From the NCBI GenBank assembly GCA_023388675.1, contig JAEWFU010000488.1, forward strand, positions 1-9,124: a stretch of 9,124 nucleotides of DNA. Direction: 5' to 3'. The stretch is from Pseudomonadota bacterium. Its GTDB lineage: Bacteria; Pseudomonadota; Alphaproteobacteria; Rhizobiales; Rhizobiaceae. Position 1 is the first letter of the stretch. Each line of letters opens with the position of its first letter. The notes under the pieces were generated by a model that did not search any database, was not told the origin of the DNA, and saw nothing but the letters and a program-made list of their open reading frames with translations. Of this stretch, positions 6,489 through 9,124 are shown in pieces. Made by a program: the position numbers and the translations under genes.

Positions 6489-6725
6489 ACCTGCCTCCTT
6501 AGTTGCAATCACCCTTCCGCCGGCACCATGCCGCCAGGTTATGGCCTTATCAAGTCCCCCTTTGGCATGCCTGCGCATTCCATGATTGCGTCGGGATTTG
6601 ACCAACAAGAAACTTGCGAAGGGCAAAAGAGTTCCCGACGGTCGGGCACAGGACCTACCGAACCCTTCATATTTTGACAATGCGTCGCGCGCTAGAGTCG
6701 GCGTGATCGGCAAAGAGGCTTATGA
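6489..6725. other. Divergent intergenic region between the lipoprotein gene and xerD
   Basis: These 237 bases must hold the promoters of both flanking genes. A TTGACA at 6674-6679 points toward xerD, but no good -10 lies 16-18 bases downstream; the nearest AT-containing hexamer (CTAGAG, 6692-6697) is too close. An inverted repeat CCCGAC/GTCGGG around one base (6634-6646) could be a regulator site or chance. GAGG at 6715-6718 serves as the xerD ribosome binding site. I see no RNA gene or additional coding region. Confidence 0.4.
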
Positions 6726-7640
6726 ATGAAAGGCGCGGCGCGGCTCGAAGCATTTCTGGAGATGATGAGCGCGGAGCGCGGCGCGAGCGGCAACACGCTC
6801 GACGCCTACCGGCGCGACCTCGAGGATGCGGCAGGCTTTGTTGATGGCGGACTGGCATCGGCTACGTCTGACGATATCCGTCGCTGGCTGGATGATGTCG
6901 CGGCGCGCGGCTTTGCACCGTCCTCGCAAGCGCGCAAACTTTCTGCCGTGCGCCAGTTCTTCAAGTTTCTCTATGTCGAGGGGATTCGCAACGACGATCC
7001 CACCGGCATCGTCGACACGCCGAGGAAGGAACGGTCGCTTCCCAAGACAATGCAGGAAAACGCGGTCATGGTCCTGCTCGAACGGGCCGAGACCGAGAAG
7101 CAGACGGCGGAAGATACCCCGGACCGGCTGATCGCCTGCCGCCTGCATGCGCTGGTCGAAACGCTCTATGCAACGGGGTTGCGCGTCTCCGAACTGGTGT
7201 CGCTGCCGGTCACCGTGGCCCTGCGCGACGAGCGTTTCTTCGTCGTTCGCGGCAAGGGCGGCAAGGAACGCATGGTGCCGCTCTCGCAAAAGGCGCGTGA
7301 GGCGCTGCGGGGCTGGCTCGAGGTCCGGGCGTCGGATGCACGGCTCAAGGAAAGTCCATTCCTGTTCCCGGCCGCGTCGGAAAGCGGGCATCTGCCCAGA
7401 CAGGTCTTTGCGCGAGAACTGAAGGGGCTTGCGGGGCGTGCAGGCGTGCCAGCCGCCAAGGTGTCGCCGCATGTGCTGAGGCATGCTTTCGCCAGCCATC
7501 TGTTGCAAAACGGGGCCGATCTGCGGGCCGTGCAGCAGCTTCTCGGCCATGCCGACATCTCGACGACCCAGATTTACACGCATGTGCTCGAAAACCGGCT
7601 GGTTGAACTCGTAAGCCAGCATCATCCGCTTGCCGAGTAG
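6726..7640 (+). CDS. xerD: Site-specific tyrosine recombinase XerD
   Basis: Tyrosine recombinase that, with XerC, resolves chromosome dimers at the dif site near the terminus during FtsK-driven division. The 304 residues comprise an N-terminal SAM-like core-binding domain (about 3-90, with [10 protein letters not shown] and [14 protein letters not shown]) and a C-terminal catalytic domain. All catalytic residues are visible: R153 (TGLRVSEL), K177 ([12 protein letters not shown]), H249 and R252 ([14 protein letters not shown]), H275 (LLGHADIST) and nucleophile Y284 (TQIYTHV). The C-terminal tail ends HHPLAE, as usual for XerD. The start follows GAGG by seven bases; an ATG four bases earlier is out of frame. 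The downstream neighbour is accA, a common rhizobial order. A phage-type integrase is unlikely given the close XerD match and housekeeping neighbours; XerC is the main alternative. Confidence 0.92.
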   Translation: MKGAARLEAFLEMMSAERGASGNTLDAYRRDLEDAAGFVDGGLASATSDDIRRWLDDVAARGFAPSSQARKLSAVRQFFKFLYVEGIRNDDPTGIVDTPRKERSLPKTMQENAVMVLLERAETEKQTAEDTPDRLIACRLHALVETLYATGLRVSELVSLPVTVALRDERFFVVRGKGGKERMVPLSQKAREALRGWLEVRASDARLKESPFLFPAASESGHLPRQVFARELKGLAGRAGVPAAKVSPHVLRHAFASHLLQNGADLRAVQQLLGHADISTTQIYTHVLENRLVELVSQHHPLAE

Positions 7641-7723
7641 CGCTCGGATGGTTATGTGAAGCCCCCAGCAGCGCTTTTTCGCGCCTTTCGACCGCTCAAT
7701 CACCTCCAGATACAGTAGGGCGA

Positions 7724-8674
7724 ATGTTCAACTACCTCGATTTCGAAAAGCCGGTTGCCGACCTCGAAGGCAAGATCCTCGAGCTGAAGAAGCTCTCGGA
7801 GAGCGGCGAATCGGTGGATGTCGGAGACGAGATCGCGCGCCTGGAGAAGCGGTCCCAGGACGCTTTGCGCGAAGCCTACAGACAGTTGACGCCGTGGCAG
7901 AAGGTGCAGGTCGCGCGCCATCCCGACCGGCCGCACTGCCTGGATTACGTGCGCGGCCTTTTCACGGACTTCACCCAGCTTGCCGGCGACCGGGCCTTTG
8001 GCGAAGACAACGCGGTGATCGCCGGTTTCGCGCGCTTCCAGGGCGAGGCGGTTGCCGTGCTCGGGCTCGAGAAGGGCAACGACACGCAAACCCGCATCAA
8101 GCACAATTTCGGCAGCGCGCGCCCGGAAGGCTACCGCAAGGCGGTGCGCGTCATGGAGATGGCCGACCGGTTCGGCATCCCGGTGGTCAGCCTGGTCGAT
8201 ACCGCTGGCGCCTATCCTGGTATCGGTGCGGAGGAACGCGGCCAGGCGGAGGCCATAGCGCGATCGACCTCGGCCTGCCTGTCGCTGCGCTCGCCCAATG
8301 TGTCTGTCATCATCGGCGAGGGCGGCTCCGGCGGCGCGATCGCGATCGCCGTCGCCAACCAGGTCTACATGCTCGAGCACTCGATCTATTCGGTGATCTC
8401 GCCGGAAGGCGCGGCCTCAATTCTCTGGCGCGACACGACGCGCTCCAAGGACGCGGCCACCAATATGAAGATCACCGCGCAGGATCTTCTGGAACTCAAG
8501 ATCATCGACGGCGTGATCGCCGAGCCGCTCGGCGGCGCGCATCGCGGTACGGACGCGGTCATCAAGGCCACGGGCGAGCAGATCGCCAGGGGCTTTGCCG
8601 ACCTTTCGGACGCGAACATGGACTATCGCGAGCACCGTCGCGAAAAGTTTCTGGCGATGGGCCGCACGCTTTAG
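7724..8674 (+). CDS. accA: Acetyl-CoA carboxylase carboxyltransferase subunit alpha
   Basis: Alpha subunit of the carboxyltransferase half of acetyl-CoA carboxylase. Together with AccD it moves the carboxyl group from biotin on AccB to acetyl-CoA, giving malonyl-CoA, the first committed step of fatty acid synthesis. The 316-residue length is standard. Visible signatures are the N-terminal helical segment FEKPVADLEGKILELKKL (7-24), LTPWQKVQVARHPDRP (55-70), GDRAFGEDNAVIAGFARF (88-105), KHNFGSARPEGYRKA (126-140), LVDTAGAYPGIGAEERGQ (157-174) and the glycine-rich oxyanion region IGEGGSGGAIAIA (197-209), then SVISPEGAASILWRD (223-237). A weak AGGG (7717-7720) lies shortly before the ATG. The 83 bases after xerD contain no clear terminator, so read-through from xerD is possible. 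Identity is certain. Confidence 0.97.
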   Translation: MFNYLDFEKPVADLEGKILELKKLSESGESVDVGDEIARLEKRSQDALREAYRQLTPWQKVQVARHPDRPHCLDYVRGLFTDFTQLAGDRAFGEDNAVIAGFARFQGEAVAVLGLEKGNDTQTRIKHNFGSARPEGYRKAVRVMEMADRFGIPVVSLVDTAGAYPGIGAEERGQAEAIARSTSACLSLRSPNVSVIIGEGGSGGAIAIAVANQVYMLEHSIYSVISPEGAASILWRDTTRSKDAATNMKITAQDLLELKIIDGVIAEPLGGAHRGTDAVIKATGEQIARGFADLSDANMDYREHRREKFLAMGRTL

Positions 8675-8882
8675 CGAGCAATTCCACCACCGTTCCGCCA
8701 CAAAATCGCCGCGTCTCTGCTTTCAATGAAGTAACGCTGCAATGGCTTTCGCCGGGTGCGAAAAGGTAAAGATTGCGGTAAGAACTTTTCAAGGTTAACC
8801 GATCTATGGTCGGCATCGGGGCATAAGCAGTTTCGGGGACGGACGGCCCCGGCATTCAAACCAGAGTACGATCCGCGATCCA
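8675..8882. other. Intergenic region between accA and the L,D-transpeptidase gene, with a GGTTAACC site
   Basis: This 208-base stretch has no recognised gene or RNA and no convincing terminator after accA. GGTTAACC at 8793-8800 contains TTAACC, the half-site recognised by the cell-cycle regulator CtrA in alphaproteobacteria. The full two-part CtrA box (TTAA, seven bases, TTAAC) is not complete here. No strong ribosome binding site precedes the following ATG. The promoter of the next gene probably lies here, but I cannot place it. Confidence 0.35.
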
Positions 8883-9124
8883 ATGAAGACCAGTATCGCA
8901 CGCGCCAGCCTTTTGATGATGGCAGCCCTTTTCATCGCGGGTTGCACCGAGGCCACTCTCGAGGATATCGCGCCCAAGGCTGAGAAAAGGCTGCCGCCCG
9001 CGCTCGTGCAGTCCATGCGCGCAAAGGGCATGTCGACGACGGCGCCGATCATGGTGCGCATCTTCAAGGAAGAGGCGACGCTGGAGGTCTGGAAGCAGAA
9101 GGACAACGGCCGCTACGACCTCGC
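8883..9124 (+). CDS. L,D-transpeptidase family lipoprotein, N-terminal part
   Basis: Start of a probable murein L,D-transpeptidase (ErfK/YbiS/YafK-like, YkuD fold), cut by the right edge after 80 codons. The first 21 residues are a lipoprotein signal: basic N-terminus, hydrophobic core and lipobox IAGC with lipidated C21, placing it at the periplasmic face of a membrane. Following residues (KAEKRLPPALVQSMRAKGM, then APIMVRIFKEEATLEVWKQK and GRYDL) match the N-terminal strand region recalled from rhizobial L,D-transpeptidases. The catalytic H/S/C motif would lie beyond the window and cannot be checked. Such enzymes make 3-3 peptidoglycan cross-links, abundant in polar-growing Rhizobiales, or attach or trim envelope proteins. 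No clear ribosome binding site precedes the ATG. Its place after accA is typical of the group. Alternative functions within the YkuD family remain open. Confidence 0.8.
   Translation, partial: MKTSIARASLLMMAALFIAGCTEATLEDIAPKAEKRLPPALVQSMRAKGMSTTAPIMVRIFKEEATLEVWKQKDNGRYDL

Noticed and set aside
6674..6697. Standard sigma-70 promoter for xerD starting at TTGACA
   Set aside because: The only -10-like hexamer downstream (CTAGAG) is about 12 bases away, too short a spacer, and nothing suitable lies at 16-18 bases.
6489..6713. N-terminal extension of the lipoprotein by 75 residues
   Set aside because: The shorter start has a perfect ribosome binding site and a lipoprotein signal; the extension would bury both.
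6726..7640. XerD-like gene as an integrase marking a mobile island
   Set aside because: It matches housekeeping XerD throughout, has accA as neighbour, and there are no tRNA, direct repeats or other mobile genes nearby.
7687..7715. Promoter for accA between xerD and accA
   Set aside because: TTCGAC and GATACA are poor matches and would start transcription almost at the ATG; expression from upstream is equally likely.
7894..8769. A 291-codon open frame overlapping accA in another frame
   Set aside because: Arginine/glycine-rich shadow of accA codons; accA itself matches its family over the full length.

Overview
The window is GC-rich chromosomal DNA of an alphaproteobacterium, most likely a member of the Rhizobiales (Hyphomicrobiales). 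The lineage call is inferred from gene order (phoU-phoB at the end of a phosphate operon; xerD-accA-L,D-transpeptidase), from Rhizobiales-like protein sequences and from the xylF-xylH-xylG order. A Mesorhizobium/Phyllobacteriaceae-type genome would fit, but genus cannot be settled by reading alone. All genes are intact except the last, which runs off the right edge. No RNA genes, insertion sequences, CRISPR arrays or phage genes were seen, and no gene-free stretch exceeds 300 bases.

Left block (1-1442): phoU and phoB, 18 bases apart on the + strand. They form the distal end of a phosphate-starvation operon whose upstream part (usually phoR-pstSCAB in this group) lies outside the window. PhoB ends 16 bases from a convergent gene, with no visible terminator between them.

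Middle block (1459-6207): a pentose-type sugar uptake cassette. A ROK-family repressor on the - strand is divergent from a + strand operon encoding a periplasmic D-xylose-binding protein (xylF), a membrane permease (xylH) and an unusually short, single-domain ATPase (xylG). The 188-base divergent region holds a perfect TTGACA -35 element, a 27-bp palindrome with T-tract/A-tract arms that looks like the ROK operator, and a hairpin next to the xylF ribosome binding site. A second, strong hairpin lies between xylF and xylH and probably lets the binding protein be made in excess over the membrane parts. A bidirectional terminator closes the operon. No xylose isomerase or kinase gene is present, so this is a transport-plus-regulation cassette only.

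Right block (6231-9124): a small glycine-zipper lipoprotein on the - strand, then xerD (chromosome-dimer recombinase), accA (acetyl-CoA carboxylase alpha subunit) and the start of an L,D-transpeptidase lipoprotein on the + strand. These are housekeeping and envelope genes, and this order is commonly seen in Rhizobiales.

There is no convincing new biological system here. The most interesting material is the regulatory architecture of the sugar cassette and the half-size ATPase.
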